DNA of 64,000 nucleotides from CAVZRC01 sp052148775 (GCA_052148775.1 JBKQHM010000804.1:1-64000); one strand, 5' to 3'; numbered from the stretch's first letter, positions 45,593 through 55,297 are shown. A program made the numbers and translations. The notes: generated by a model not told the origin, from the letters alone.

Positions 45593-46942
45593 TCAACGGC
45601 TCATCGCGATGATCCCGCGGGAGCGCGGATCGGCCGGCTTGGCCTCGGCCGGCTTGGTGTCGGTCGGCGCCTTGAGGGTCTTGAGGAAGCCGACGATCGC
45701 CGCGCGATCGCCGCTGTCGAGCGATTCGAAGGCGCGTGTGACGCTCTCCGCGTCCGCCTTGTGCCGGCGGATCGCGGCCTCGAGGGTCGGCGTCGCGCCG
45801 TCGTGGAAGTAGGGTGCGCTGTCGGCGACGCCCCAGAGCGCCGGTGTCTTCCATTCATCAGGCTGCGGGTAGTCGTCCGGCAGCGGGAGGGGTGGGACCT
45901 CGGAGTATCCGCTCGCCGCAGTCCTCGTGTCGACGACCCGGTGGAGGAGGAAGTCGCTGTAGACGCCCGACACGCCGCCCATGTCGGGCGTATGACAGCC
46001 CGCGCAGCCGATCTGCCCGAACAGGACCTTGCCGCGCACCGCCTGATCCCGTCCCTTCGGGTCATCCGGCAGGATTTCCAACGGTCTGGGCAGTGTGTCG
46101 CAGTACCCTACCAGCGCACGGAACTGGGTTGCGTCCAGGTCCGCGTCCACCTTCGCGTGGACCCCGCGCGTCCACGGCCTGGCCTGCTCCATCATCGGGT
46201 TGCCCAACCCGAGCTCGTTGGCGCACGCGGCGGCCACGAACTCTTCGAGCGTGGCGAACTGCGCCTTCCAGCCGAACTTGCCGACACGTCCGTCCGGCAG
46301 CACGCGCGGACGTCCTGGGCGGCCGCCGCTCAGGTCGGCCCCCACGACTTCCTTCCCGATCACCTGCCACGATCGCTGCCGGCTCTGGTGCAAGATGCTC
46401 TTGCCCGAGATCCGGTCGACCCAGCCGGCCCCGAACAGGGCCGTCGGGTTGACCGGCTGGAGATGCACCGGGTCGAAGTCGCGGGTCTCGATGGTGCAGC
46501 CTCCGACGATCTTCAGCCCGCCCTTCACGATGGGGAAGAACTCATGGAGCCCGGCCGGCGTCTCCCGGCACTCCTTCGAAACCGAGAAGGTGTGCACAAC
46601 ACCGCCCCGAACCTCGGCCCGCCCCGGACTCGGCAGGGCCTCGAACGACGCCACGTTTTGCCTGGCGGAGCCGCCCCCGCCCACTCCGCCCTGGAAGTGG
46701 CAGGCCACGCACGACCGCTCGTTGTACACCGGCCCCAGCCCGTCGCCGGCCGCCATCGAGTCGCCCGGCGTCCACTCATGCTCGAACAAGGCCAGCCCCG
46801 CTTCCCGCACCGAGGCATCCACGCGAGGCGCCCACAGCACCGGGACCCCGGGCGTCAACATCCAGACCACCCACGACACCATCAGCACCGAAAGCCCCAG
46901 GCCGACTCGACGTCGCGACCGTGCCAGCACGTTCTCCCTCAT
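45593..46942 (-). CDS. di-haem c-type cytochrome, thiol-oxidoreductase-like (DHOR)
   Basis: 449 residues from the ATG at 46942. An N-terminal membrane or signal segment is seen (VGLGLSVLMVSWVVWML). Two haem c sites are present: CVACH at 78-82 and CAGCH at 313-317. Other family features are GLGPVYNERSCVACH, KFGWKAQFATLEEFVAAA, NPMMEQ and TPALWGVADSAPYFHDGATP. The protein should be periplasmic and pass electrons, possibly in thiol or peroxide redox reactions. DUF362 lies upstream on the same strand, 159 nt away, so they may be co-transcribed. Confidence 0.88.
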   Translation of the reverse strand: MRENVLARSRRRVGLGLSVLMVSWVVWMLTPGVPVLWAPRVDASVREAGLALFEHEWTPGDSMAAGDGLGPVYNERSCVACHFQGGVGGGGSARQNVASFEALPSPGRAEVRGGVVHTFSVSKECRETPAGLHEFFPIVKGGLKIVGGCTIETRDFDPVHLQPVNPTALFGAGWVDRISGKSILHQSRQRSWQVIGKEVVGADLSGGRPGRPRVLPDGRVGKFGWKAQFATLEEFVAAACANELGLGNPMMEQARPWTRGVHAKVDADLDATQFRALVGYCDTLPRPLEILPDDPKGRDQAVRGKVLFGQIGCAGCHTPDMGGVSGVYSDFLLHRVVDTRTAASGYSEVPPLPLPDDYPQPDEWKTPALWGVADSAPYFHDGATPTLEAAIRRHKADAESVTRAFESLDSGDRAAIVGFLKTLKAPTDTKPAEAKPADPRSRGIIAMSR

Positions 46943-47101
46943 CGCCAGAGCCCCCCGTCGACAAGAACCAGAAGCCGCCGTCACCTCGACGGCAAGACCG
47001 GGCCGATATCGGTCGCGGCCCGGCCTCCGACATCCATCCGACTCCGACAATTGTAAAGACGACTCGTGATTCCTTCAAGGGGGATGGGCGAATCGTCCGC
47101 G

Positions 47102-48343
47102 TCACGCGATCGTGATGACCCGATGCTGGATCTCGTCGCGCTTCCCCCTCGGCGAGTCGAAGGCGAAGATGCCCAGGCCGAGGTTGGCGGCCAGGGCGAT
47201 GTGCTGGGGCTGTCGGATGTCGAAGCCCTCGGACTTCAGCGGGTCGAGCCCCAGCTTGCCGGCGGCACCGACCGGCGGCAGTCCTTTCTCCTTGCGCTTG
47301 GCGTCGACATATCGCCAGGCGACGTGGTCCATGGCCACCGGGTCGGTGGCGAAGAAGAGTGCATTGTTCTCCCAGGTCCATTCCGGCTTCCATGCGGCCG
47401 GCCCTCCCTGGTACACGCCCTTGATCCCGTCCATGATCTGGAGGACGCACTTGCGGCGGATGACCGGGTGGTTGACGACCTGCGGGATGAACTGGTTGCA
47501 GACGTTGGTATCGGGCGTCCCGTGCGATCGGCAAACGTTGTTGACGTGCCCGTGGCTCATGTTCTTGAGCGCGCCGGTGACGCCGGCCGAGCCGTGGTCC
47601 TTCAGGACGGGCAGAAGCACGAGTTTGTTGACCCGACGGGTCACCAGCAGGCCGAGGTGCGAGCGTCGCGTCCGCTCGTCCTTGGGATCGAGGCCGGGCA
47701 TGACAAGTTCCATGACCATGAACTCGTCGGGATCGTAGCCGGTGACCCGGTCGAGGTTGCCCGCCTTCTCGTCGTCCCCCTTGATGTCGACCTGCTTGCC
47801 GTTGTAGGCGACTCCCAGGCCGGTCCAGGCGATCCCGTCGGGGATGGCCTCGTGCATCTTGGCCCCTATGAATTCATCGCGATATCGCTCGTAAACGACG
47901 ATGTCCCTGGTCTTGACGCCGGCCGATTTTAGGCCGTCGATGACCTCGAGCATCAGCTCGGCGGAGCTATTGGCGAGCGGATTGCCGACCGGGTTCATCT
48001 TGACGCCGACGACGTCGCCCGGCTCGAAGAAGCTGCGCCAGGCCTCGACCGCATCGGTGGCCCCGGTCAGTTCCTTCATGCCCCGGCCGACGGCCAAGTG
48101 GATCGCCGCGCGGTCCTTGACGTCATTCTTGATCATCCGGGGGTTGCGGACCTCAATGACGCGTCCCGGATAGGGGCCGGGAATCCCCCACTTCTCGTCC
48201 GCGCCCGCCTTGCCGGCGGCCGCCCTGGGCTCCTGGGCCGAGACGTAGGTCAGGGACATCCCGGCCACCGCGGGCATCGCCGCACCCGCGACCAGGAACT
48301 GACGGCGGCCGAGGCCGCCCGAGATGTGCTCATGTTGCGACAT
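47102..48343 (-). CDS. DUF362 domain protein with Tat signal
   Basis: 413 residues from 48343, fixed by AGGAG (48352-48356) 8 nt before the ATG. The N-terminus GRRQFLVAGAAMPAVAG is a twin-arginine-type signal (RR-x-F-L). The DUF362 domain includes VGVKMNPVGNP, IVVYERYRDEFI, LVLLPVLKDHGSAGVTGALKN and FATDPVAMDHVAW. Tat export implies that it folds, perhaps with a cofactor, before transport. No ferredoxin cysteine cluster is seen. Function unknown; it may work with the cytochrome downstream. Confidence 0.85.
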   Translation of the reverse strand: MSQHEHISGGLGRRQFLVAGAAMPAVAGMSLTYVSAQEPRAAAGKAGADEKWGIPGPYPGRVIEVRNPRMIKNDVKDRAAIHLAVGRGMKELTGATDAVEAWRSFFEPGDVVGVKMNPVGNPLANSSAELMLEVIDGLKSAGVKTRDIVVYERYRDEFIGAKMHEAIPDGIAWTGLGVAYNGKQVDIKGDDEKAGNLDRVTGYDPDEFMVMELVMPGLDPKDERTRRSHLGLLVTRRVNKLVLLPVLKDHGSAGVTGALKNMSHGHVNNVCRSHGTPDTNVCNQFIPQVVNHPVIRRKCVLQIMDGIKGVYQGGPAAWKPEWTWENNALFFATDPVAMDHVAWRYVDAKRKEKGLPPVGAAGKLGLDPLKSEGFDIRQPQHIALAANLGLGIFAFDSPRGKRDEIQHRVITIA

Positions 48344-48543
48344 GGGAAGTGCTCCTGTGATGGACCGCCAAGGAATCCGGGCGAATTCCACCCGTCTCCA
48401 GCGTCAAGGCTATCCGGTCCCGAGAGGCGCCGCAACGGCCGGCCATGGACGCATCCCCAACGATCGAACCGCGATTGACCGACCCGAGCACCATGGCGAC
48501 AATGACACCAGAGCCGAGACCATCGCAAACGAGGAGCCGCCCG

Positions 48544-49374
48544 ATGCCGTCGCCCTTCCCCGGCATGGACCCGTACCTGGAGAGCCCGGACTGGTTTCCG
48601 GACCTCCACGGCAGTCTCATCTTCCTCATGAAAGAAACACTCCAGCGCAAATTGCCCGAGTCCTATTACGCCCAGTCGAGCCAACGTGTCTGGCTGGAAC
48701 ACACCCAGCACCATTACGAACCCGATGTCGAGGTGGTCCACTCGGCGCAAAGGCCACGCAAGCGGCGCCGGGGCGGCGATCTCGCCCTGTTGCCCGAGCC
48801 CCAGGAAGGTGGACCCGTCATCGTGATGGTCGAGACCATCGAGCATGGGCCGTTCAAGCAATACTTCCTCGAGATCCGGAGGCGTCGAGGCAAGGAGATC
48901 CAGATCATCACCTCGATCGAAGTCCTCAGCCCTTCCAACAAGAAGACGGGACACCCAAGCCGCGAGCAGTTCTTGGAGAAGCAGCGGAAGATGATCGAGA
49001 GCGGGACTCATCTGGTCGAGATCGACCTGCTCCGCGGCGGGACGCACGCACTGGCCGTCCCCAAGGAAATCGTCAAGGCACAGGCCGGCCCGTTCGATTA
49101 TCTGGTCTCGATCCACCGCTTCAATCGACCCAAGGAATTCCTCATCTATCCCATCCCCATGACCCGGCGTCTCCCCGAGATCGGCATCCCGCTGCTGCCG
49201 GGTGATCCCGACGTGCCGCTCGACCTCCAGGCGGCCTTCGACCGGGCCTATGATGCCGGCCCCTTCGGGCGAGAGATCGAATACGGCAAGGATCCGATCG
49301 TGCCTCGTCTGAAGCCCGAACAGGCCGAGTGGGCCGCGAGCCTGCTCCGGCCGCGCGGGCGGCGCACGCGATGA
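48544..49374 (+). CDS. DUF4058 family protein
   Basis: 276 residues from the ATG at 48544 (GAGGAG 8 nt upstream), chosen because the family begins MPSPFPGMDPYLE. Other segments are WFPDLHGSLIFLMKETLQRKLP, VETIEHGPFKQYFLEI, VTSIEVLSP-like ITSIEVLSPSNKKTG and LVEIDLLRGGTHAL. This family is large in planctomycetes and cyanobacteria; the conserved IEVLSPSNK core suggests a restriction-endonuclease-like fold, but no activity is established. The open frame extends to 48445, which I consider untranslated. Confidence 0.88.
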   Translation: MPSPFPGMDPYLESPDWFPDLHGSLIFLMKETLQRKLPESYYAQSSQRVWLEHTQHHYEPDVEVVHSAQRPRKRRRGGDLALLPEPQEGGPVIVMVETIEHGPFKQYFLEIRRRRGKEIQIITSIEVLSPSNKKTGHPSREQFLEKQRKMIESGTHLVEIDLLRGGTHALAVPKEIVKAQAGPFDYLVSIHRFNRPKEFLIYPIPMTRRLPEIGIPLLPGDPDVPLDLQAAFDRAYDAGPFGREIEYGKDPIVPRLKPEQAEWAASLLRPRGRRTR

Positions 49375-49385
49375 GCCGGCCCTTT

Positions 49386-50285
49386 TCAGGCCCCCGGCGC
49401 CTGCGACGACGCACCAGGAAGTTTCAATCCCAGCTCGGCGACCTTCGGCAGATAACGCGCCCAGTCCACGGCGATGGGCGGCTTGATGCTCGGCTCGTCG
49501 ATGTTGATGCCCAGCGACAGCGGCCGAACCCGCGGGTGATGCGCCTGGCTGTCGACCATCGGCAGGAGGTTCTCCTTGATGTCCGCGGCGCGCGCCGCCT
49601 TCTGCCGGTCCTGTTCCTCCCGGAAGCGGAGCGCGATCTGGTGGAGAGTGATAATCCTCCAGAAGTGGTACCATTCCTCGACCATGACGTGCTCGCGGCA
49701 CCAGTCCCAGGACGCCATGCGCTCGAGGTCGTCGCGACGGATCAGCAGCACCCGGATGCAGCACTTGCGGACGACCTTCCGATCCTCGCAGGTCACGGCC
49801 AGCAGCCACTCGTCCCGTCGGAACGATGCCGAGGCCAGGCTCCCGGCCACGCTGTTGACGACGTCGTTGACGATCTCGAAGCCGGCTCTGCCCTCGGTGG
49901 CAAGGATCGGGTCGGTGAGACTGGCCTGCTCGGCCAGGCTGCGGGTCACCCGTCGCAGCGCCACGTTGTCCAGGAGCTGGTCGACCGTCCGGGGCGGCAG
50001 CACGCTCCGGAGCTGGAGCTGGTAGCGCTCGCCCCCGTCCGCACCGGCCGAGGACTCGCCGATCGGCGTCAGCAGGTTTGCCGAGAACACCACCTGGTCC
50101 GACCGTCCCTGGGTGATCTGGCGCCACTGGCGATACAGCACCAGCCAGCCGATGACCACCACGGCCACCGCCTGGAAGATGCCCTCCAGCAACTTCTCGC
50201 CGAGGAGTTCGAGAACCTCTCGCACATCGATCCCCTGAAACCAGGAGGAAATCGAGGCCCAGATGTCGTGAAACCCGGAATCCAT
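49386..50285 (-). CDS. hypothetical single-pass membrane protein
   Basis: 299 residues from 50285 (AAGGAG 10 nt upstream). One hydrophobic helix is clear near residues 35-55 (GIFQAVAVVVIGWLVLYRQW). The rest is soluble and rich in charged residues: TVDQLLDNVALRRVT, EWLLAVTCEDRKVVRKC and WYHFWRIITLHQIALRF. I do not recognise the family. The short N-terminal part and long cytoplasmic-looking C-terminal part suggest a membrane-anchored sensor or scaffold. It converges with the DUF4058 gene 11 nt away. Confidence 0.65.
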   Translation of the reverse strand: MDSGFHDIWASISSWFQGIDVREVLELLGEKLLEGIFQAVAVVVIGWLVLYRQWRQITQGRSDQVVFSANLLTPIGESSAGADGGERYQLQLRSVLPPRTVDQLLDNVALRRVTRSLAEQASLTDPILATEGRAGFEIVNDVVNSVAGSLASASFRRDEWLLAVTCEDRKVVRKCCIRVLLIRRDDLERMASWDWCREHVMVEEWYHFWRIITLHQIALRFREEQDRQKAARAADIKENLLPMVDSQAHHPRVRPLSLGINIDEPSIKPPIAVDWARYLPKVAELGLKLPGASSQAPGA

Positions 50286-50842
50286 CGTCGGATTTCTCCT
50301 TCGTGGGAGAGAAAAGACAGGCAGGCAGGGAATCCCCGCACGCCTCGTTGTCGAGCAAACCGCGTGCATCGCCTCGCGAGCCTCTGAGTGTACCCGCCTG
50401 TCGGCTCGGGTTGAACGGCCCTGTCGGCTCATCTCCGGCGAGGAGGGCCGGCCGCATCTCGAGCCGCCACGATCGCGCCAGCACGTCGACGGGACCTCAC
50501 GCCGACGCCCATCCCATGCATCCTGCCCCGAATGACCCAACGCCCCGGGCCATCTCTGGCTTCCCTTGTCAGTTGCGCCATGCCGTCAAGGCAATGCTTA
50601 CAAAGCGAGCGTGCACCGTGCCCGTTTTCCTGGCACATATCCGCATGCACTGACCCCACGTTTACAAGAAGAGACCGCGTTCTATCTCTAAGAAAGGAAA
50701 GGTTTTGGGGCGAGCGATCATCGAAGTGTGTCGGAGAAACGCAACATCCCGGCGAGATTCCGGCGTTCGGTATTCCAGTTGCTTAAGGGGGTATTATCGG
50801 ACATCCATTTCTTCCATGACTCCTTTCCCGAAGGAGGCGACC
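50286..50842. other. 557-bp intergenic region, partly AT-rich
   Basis: Lies between divergent genes. No coding sequence is convincing. The second half is less GC-rich than the surroundings. TTTACA (50661-50666) and TATCTC (50683-50688), 16 nt apart, form a possible promoter reading toward the 49-residue gene, with a leader of about 150 nt. Confidence 0.4.
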
Positions 50843-50992
50843 ATGAGTCCCAAGAAGCGTCGCAAGATCTACGGAGTCCGTCGTGAGTCGCGCAGGCCGC
50901 GTGGCTGGACGCGCTGGTTCCATGAAGGCTTGCTCGAGGCCGATCCGGCCGCGAGCGTGCGGCTCCGCACGGTCCTCTGGGGCCAGAAATGA
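50843..50992 (+). CDS. small basic protein of 49 residues
   Basis: Starts at the ATG at 50843, 5 nt after the perfect Shine-Dalgarno sequence AAGGAGG (50831-50837), one of the best in the window. The product begins MSPKKRRKIYGVRRESRRPR and is strongly basic in its first 25 residues, then has an amphipathic part (GWTRWFHEGLLEAD). No homologue comes to mind. It could bind RNA, DNA or the ribosome. The ribosome-binding site is the main reason to call it a gene. Confidence 0.6.
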   Translation: MSPKKRRKIYGVRRESRRPRGWTRWFHEGLLEADPAASVRLRTVLWGQK

Positions 50993-51295
50993 GAGCAGAT
51001 TCAAGGATCTTGATATTTCAGGTTAGCCGATACCAACATATCCCATTTTCGCAAATAGGGGCCGGCCCTGCTGGGCGGCGATCTTGATCGCGCCCTCAAC
51101 CGGCCCGAGAAGCCCCCGTCTCCGCTCGGTGTTCACCGACCATTCTTCCCGCATTGTTGACCATTCGAATCCTCCCTGCCCCGACTCCCCGCTCCCTCTT
51201 GCATTCATCGAAGCACGCGTCATGATAGAGACTTGAAGGCCCCCCGGCTTCGGACGGCGTCTCGCGCGGATGTCCGGTCGCCCCTGGCCGCGGAT

Positions 51296-51320
51296 CGTGA
51301 CGTGACGTGACGTGATGTGA
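51296..51320. repeat. pentamer tandem repeat
   Basis: Four perfect CGTGA units and a fifth TGTGA, about 110 nt upstream of the ECF sigma start. Slippage here would change spacing in the leader or promoter region. Confidence 0.7.
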
Positions 51321-51383
51321 CCGACTCGCCCGAGCTGATGGAAGGCCCCCGCAGTCGCGGCCCCGCGGAAAAAACTCAACGAT

Positions 51384-51412
51384 CGCGTGAGTTTTCCGCC
51401 CCGGCGCATTCT
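51384..51412 (+). promoter_or_regulatory. conserved motif before the ECF sigma gene, possible ECF promoter
   Basis: CGCGTGAG, TTTTCC and GCGCATTCT occur in this order within 29 nt, ending 18 nt before the sigma start. A close copy lies at 55401-55430. The spacing between the two conserved blocks fits a -35/-10 pair of an ECF promoter, which might be autoregulated. It overlaps an inverted repeat. Confidence 0.45.
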
Positions 51413-51430
51413 TTGAGGATAGGGGGCTTC

Positions 51431-51988
51431 ATGTCCCACGCCGGCGAGGAGCTGCCGCGCCCGCTGGAGCAGTACCGCGACTACCTCGGCATCCTGGCTC
51501 GACTGCATCTGGGCCCTTGGTTGCAGGGGCTGATGGACTCCTCCGACATCGTGCAGGAGACGCTCTTGAAGGCCCATGAGAACCTCAGCGGTTTTCGGGG
51601 CAAGACCGACGGCGAACTCCGGGCTTGGCTGCGGACGATCCTGGCGCAGCAACTGGCTCTGATCGCCCGCAAGCGCGGGCGGCAGCCAGTCCAGGCGCAC
51701 TCGCTGGAGCTGGCCCTGGAGCAATCGTCGGCCCGGCTGGAGTCGTTGCTGGCCGCCGACGAGTCGAGCCCGAGCCAGCAGCAAATCCAATCCGAGCGGT
51801 TGATCGAGTTGGCCGCGGCTTTGGCGACTTTGCCCGAGGATCAGCGGACCGCCCTGGAGCTGAGATACCTGGATGGACTGCCCGTCGCCGACGTTGCCGC
51901 GCGGATGAACCGGAGCAGCGTGTCGGTCACAGGGCTGTTATACCGCGGCACCAAGGCGCTTCGGGGACAATTGGACCGCCCCCCGTAG
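51431..51988 (+). CDS. ECF RNA polymerase sigma factor
   Basis: 185 residues from the ATG at 51431, with AGGGGG just upstream. Region 2 is seen as LMDSSDIVQETLLKAHENL and LRAWLRTILAQQL. Region 4 is LPEDQRTALELRYLDGLPVA and a helix-turn-helix (VAARMNRSSVSVTGLLYRGT). The linker is Gln/Ser-rich. The kinase gene starts 18 nt downstream, the standard planctomycete pairing in which a Ser/Thr kinase may control the sigma factor in place of a classic anti-sigma factor; that role is inferred. Confidence 0.92.
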   Translation: MSHAGEELPRPLEQYRDYLGILARLHLGPWLQGLMDSSDIVQETLLKAHENLSGFRGKTDGELRAWLRTILAQQLALIARKRGRQPVQAHSLELALEQSSARLESLLAADESSPSQQQIQSERLIELAAALATLPEDQRTALELRYLDGLPVADVAARMNRSSVSVTGLLYRGTKALRGQLDRPP

Positions 51989-52006
51989 GACGAGGCAACC
52001 CCCATC

Positions 52007-55000
52007 ATGGCGAGCGATCACGACGACGCGGGGCCGGATCGAGAGCCACGGCTCTGGGTGGTCCTGGAGGCCTACCTCCGGGCGGTCGAGTCGGGTCGGC
52101 CGCCGGACCGCCCGGCGTGGCTGGCTCAGCACCCCGATCTGGCCGACGAGCTGGCCGGCTTCCTGGATGAGCAAGACCGGCTGATGCAGTGGACCAAGCC
52201 GCTGCGCCCCATCGCCGCGGAAGCCGCGCTCGACCAGACCGTGGCCCATGTCCCCGGCGATGGGACCGGGGACGGCGCGCCGGGATCCGAACCCACGGCG
52301 CCGCCGGGGAACGACGCGGTGGCGGCCACGCCCGGCGCGCGGCTCCGCAGCTTCGGCGACTATGAGCTGATCAAGCCGATCGCACTGGGCGGCATCGGCG
52401 CCGTCTTCAAGGCGCGGCAGCGGAGTTTGAATCGCCTGGTGGCGTTGAAGATGGTCCGGGGAGGCTTGCTGGCGACCGACGAGGACTTGCTGCGGTTCCG
52501 GCAGGAAGCCGAGGCGGTCGCGCAGCTCGACCACCCGCACATCGTGCCGATCTACGAGGTGGGCGAGTCCGAGGGATTCCGCTACTTCTCGATGAAGCTG
52601 GCCGACGGCGGCAGCCTGGCCCGGCGATTGCCCGAGTTCGCCGCCGACCCCCGCTTGTCCGCACGGCTCGTGGCCACGGTCGCCCGGGCCGTCCATCATG
52701 CCCACCAGCGGGGGATCCTCCATCGCGACCTCAAGCCGTCGAACATCCTGCTCGACGATCAGGGCCAGCCCCACGTGACCGACTTCGGCCTGGCCAAGCG
52801 GCTGGAGGGGGACTCCGAACTGACCCAGACCGGCGCGATCCTGGGGACCCCCAGCTACATGGCGCCGGAACAAGCCTCGGGCCGGAGAGGGGCGGTCACG
52901 ATCGCGACCGACGTCTACGGACTCGGTGCCGTCCTCTACGCCCTTCTGACCGGCCGCCCTCCGTTCCAGGGCGATTCGGTCGCCGAGACGATCGAGGACG
53001 TGAGGCTGCGCGAGCCCGAGCCGCCCAGCGGCCTCAACCGCCGCGTGCACCGCGATCTCCAGACGATCTGCCTGAAGTGCCTGGAGAAGCAGCCGGCGCG
53101 GCGATACCGCACGGCGCAGGACCTGGCGGACGACCTGGACCGCTGGCTGCGCGGAGAGCCGATCGTGGCGCGGCGAGTGGGCCGGGCCGAACACGCCTGG
53201 CGCTGGTGCCGGCGCAATCCCCGGGCGACGGTCCTGCTCGCGGCGATGGCCTTGCTCGCCCTTGCCGCGTCCGCGGGATTCGTCGTCGCCCTCAATGCCC
53301 GCGACGCGGTCGCCCAGGTCAACCGCGACCTGCTACGGCGCCAGGCTCTCTACCAGCGCAAACAGTACCTCGGCGAAATCCGGCAAGCCGCTTACCTGAT
53401 CGAATCCAACAAGCTCGCCGAGGCGGCCGACCTGCTCGTGCGGCATCGTCCCGCTCCCGGTGCCGAGGACCCGCGTGGCTTCGAATGGTTCTATCTCTGG
53501 CGGCTCTGCCACCCGGCCGGCCGAACCCTGCGAGGTCATGAGGGCGATGTTTATCACGCCGAGTTCTCCCCGGACGGCAAGCTCCTGGCGACCTCCGGCA
53601 GGGATCAGACCGTCCGGCTCTGGGACGTCGCCACCGGCGAGACCCGAATGGTCTTGACCGGCCACTCCCACGATGTGAACTGGGTCACGTTCTCTCCCGA
53701 CGGCGGGACCCTGGCCACTGCCAGCGAGGACCTGTCCGTCAAACTCTGGGACGCGGCCATCGGCCAGGAGCAGAGGACCCTTCTCGGACACTCGACCGAG
53801 GTCGTGAGCGCGGTCTTCACCCCGGACGGCCGGCGCCTCGTCTCCGGCGATCGCGGAGGCCAGGTGATCGTCTGGGACCCCATGACGGGGCGCGAGGTCG
53901 ATGCGTTCCGCGTGCTCGGGGAGCTCATCGAATCCATGGCGATCTCTCCGGACGGCACCACCCTGGCCGTCGGCGGACAAGGGGTTGAACTCTGGAACCT
54001 CGCCACCGGCCGGAAGAAGCTTGTCGTCGAGGAAGACTCGTCCCAGGTCCTGTCCGTCGCGTTCGACCAACGGTTCCTGGTCACCACGAACGGAGAAAAA
54101 ATCCACGCCTGGGACGTCCCGAGTGGAGAGCGCCAGGCCGAGTTCTCGGACGATCCAGCGCCCGGGACCGCCACAGTGTACTCCATCGCTTCGATTCCGA
54201 CTCTCGCCGGTGGCTGGCTGGCATGGGCGGACGAGCGGGGCCGGGTGGACTTCTGGGACTGGGATTATGGAGATCGGGGGAAGATCTACACGGGCCAGGA
54301 CCGAATCTGGTGCGCCAGCTTCGCACCCGGGGGCCGGACCCTGGCCACCGCCAGTCGGGACGGAACCGTCAAGCTCTGGGACGTCATGCGCGATACCGAC
54401 CGGCTTATCATCCCGGTCGGCCACGAGGGGATCCGCTCGTTCGCCTTCTCCTCGGACGGCCGGACCTTGTCTGCCGCAGATGCCCAAGGAACGGTCGGGA
54501 TCTGGGAGACCGATGGCGGCAAGCAAATCTCCTCGCGGACGTTCCCTCTCTCTGGCATAATCGGGGGCGTCGAGCTCTCGCGGGACGCGACGGCCCTGGC
54601 CATTGTCGGTGAAGACAAATCCTGCCAGGTCTGGGACATCAAGACCGGACGCCGAATTCTGTCCCTCGAAAACGCCGTGGGTCACGTCCGGCTCTCTCCC
54701 GATGGGAAAAGCCTTTGCACGGCCTGGGGGAGCCGCTGGGACCAATTACGACTCCGAATCCGGGATACTCAAGGGGATCGGGAGTTCCTCGTCGGTGATC
54801 CGGGCCAGATCGGCGACTGGGCCTTTTCGCCGGATCGAAGCCAGCTTGCCATGACGTATGCCTCCCGGGGCTCACCAGTCTTTGCGGATCCGATCTCCAG
54901 ACACACCCGGAATACCAGCGGGGAAGGACATCTCGGTGGGATCACGGCCCTGGAGTTCGCCGCGGATGGCCGGGCACTCGCCACGGGTGGCGGAGATCAT

Positions 55001-55297
55001 ACGATCAAGCTATGGGACGTCGATGCCGGGAAGGAACGGGTCACTCTGCGCGGAATCAACGGCGAAGCCCACGCCATGGCCTTCTCCCGGAACGGGAAGA
55101 CCCTGGCCTTTCGCGATACGGGGACGATCCGGCTCTGGGATATCCCGGCGGAGGAACACAGCCTCAGCCTGGAGCTCATCCATTCCCCGAGGGGGGACCT
55201 GCGATTCTCGCCGGACGGCTCGGCCCTGGCGACCTTCGGGCTCGGCCGTGCCGACCGCTGGGTGATCTACATCTGGCCCGCCCCCCGCGTGGACTGA
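52007..55297 (+). CDS. Ser/Thr protein kinase with transmembrane helix and WD40 repeats
   Basis: 1096 residues. An N-terminal region (1-110) is followed by a complete kinase domain: Gly-rich loop ALGGIGAVFKARQ, Lys K148 (VALKMV), catalytic D241 (ILHRDLKPSNILL), D259 of DFG and the activation-segment GTPSYMAPEQASG. A transmembrane helix spans about 408-430. The outer part, from about 500, carries some 12 WD40 repeats (for example LLATSGRDQTVRLWDVATG), likely forming one or two propellers. The kinase faces the cytoplasm and the propeller the periplasm. The sensed signal is unknown. It is linked to the ECF sigma gene 18 nt upstream. Confidence 0.93.
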   Translation: MASDHDDAGPDREPRLWVVLEAYLRAVESGRPPDRPAWLAQHPDLADELAGFLDEQDRLMQWTKPLRPIAAEAALDQTVAHVPGDGTGDGAPGSEPTAPPGNDAVAATPGARLRSFGDYELIKPIALGGIGAVFKARQRSLNRLVALKMVRGGLLATDEDLLRFRQEAEAVAQLDHPHIVPIYEVGESEGFRYFSMKLADGGSLARRLPEFAADPRLSARLVATVARAVHHAHQRGILHRDLKPSNILLDDQGQPHVTDFGLAKRLEGDSELTQTGAILGTPSYMAPEQASGRRGAVTIATDVYGLGAVLYALLTGRPPFQGDSVAETIEDVRLREPEPPSGLNRRVHRDLQTICLKCLEKQPARRYRTAQDLADDLDRWLRGEPIVARRVGRAEHAWRWCRRNPRATVLLAAMALLALAASAGFVVALNARDAVAQVNRDLLRRQALYQRKQYLGEIRQAAYLIESNKLAEAADLLVRHRPAPGAEDPRGFEWFYLWRLCHPAGRTLRGHEGDVYHAEFSPDGKLLATSGRDQTVRLWDVATGETRMVLTGHSHDVNWVTFSPDGGTLATASEDLSVKLWDAAIGQEQRTLLGHSTEVVSAVFTPDGRRLVSGDRGGQVIVWDPMTGREVDAFRVLGELIESMAISPDGTTLAVGGQGVELWNLATGRKKLVVEEDSSQVLSVAFDQRFLVTTNGEKIHAWDVPSGERQAEFSDDPAPGTATVYSIASIPTLAGGWLAWADERGRVDFWDWDYGDRGKIYTGQDRIWCASFAPGGRTLATASRDGTVKLWDVMRDTDRLIIPVGHEGIRSFAFSSDGRTLSAADAQGTVGIWETDGGKQISSRTFPLSGIIGGVELSRDATALAIVGEDKSCQVWDIKTGRRILSLENAVGHVRLSPDGKSLCTAWGSRWDQLRLRIRDTQGDREFLVGDPGQIGDWAFSPDRSQLAMTYASRGSPVFADPISRHTRNTSGEGHLGGITALEFAADGRALATGGGDHTIKLWDVDAGKERVTLRGINGEAHAMAFSRNGKTLAFRDTGTIRLWDIPAEEHSLSLELIHSPRGDLRFSPDGSALATFGLGRADRWVIYIWPAPRVD

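Larger units (their letters stand above)
50993..51430. other. 438-bp region upstream of the ECF sigma gene
   Basis: No gene seen. It holds a pentamer repeat (51296-51320), an inverted repeat (GCGGAAAAAACTCA at 51365-51378 with TGAGTTTTCCGC at 51388-51399) and a motif shared with 55401-55430 (separate entries). Confidence 0.5.

Noticed and set aside
46998..47023. CCGGGCC/GGCCCGG stem after DUF362 as a terminator
   Set aside because: Loop of 10-12 nt and no T-run; random GC stems of this size are expected in such DNA.
48250..50484. 744-codon open frame on the minus strand
   Set aside because: It covers DUF4058 in antisense and parts of two other genes; its composition (Arg, Gly, Pro, Ala) is that of a GC-rich shadow.
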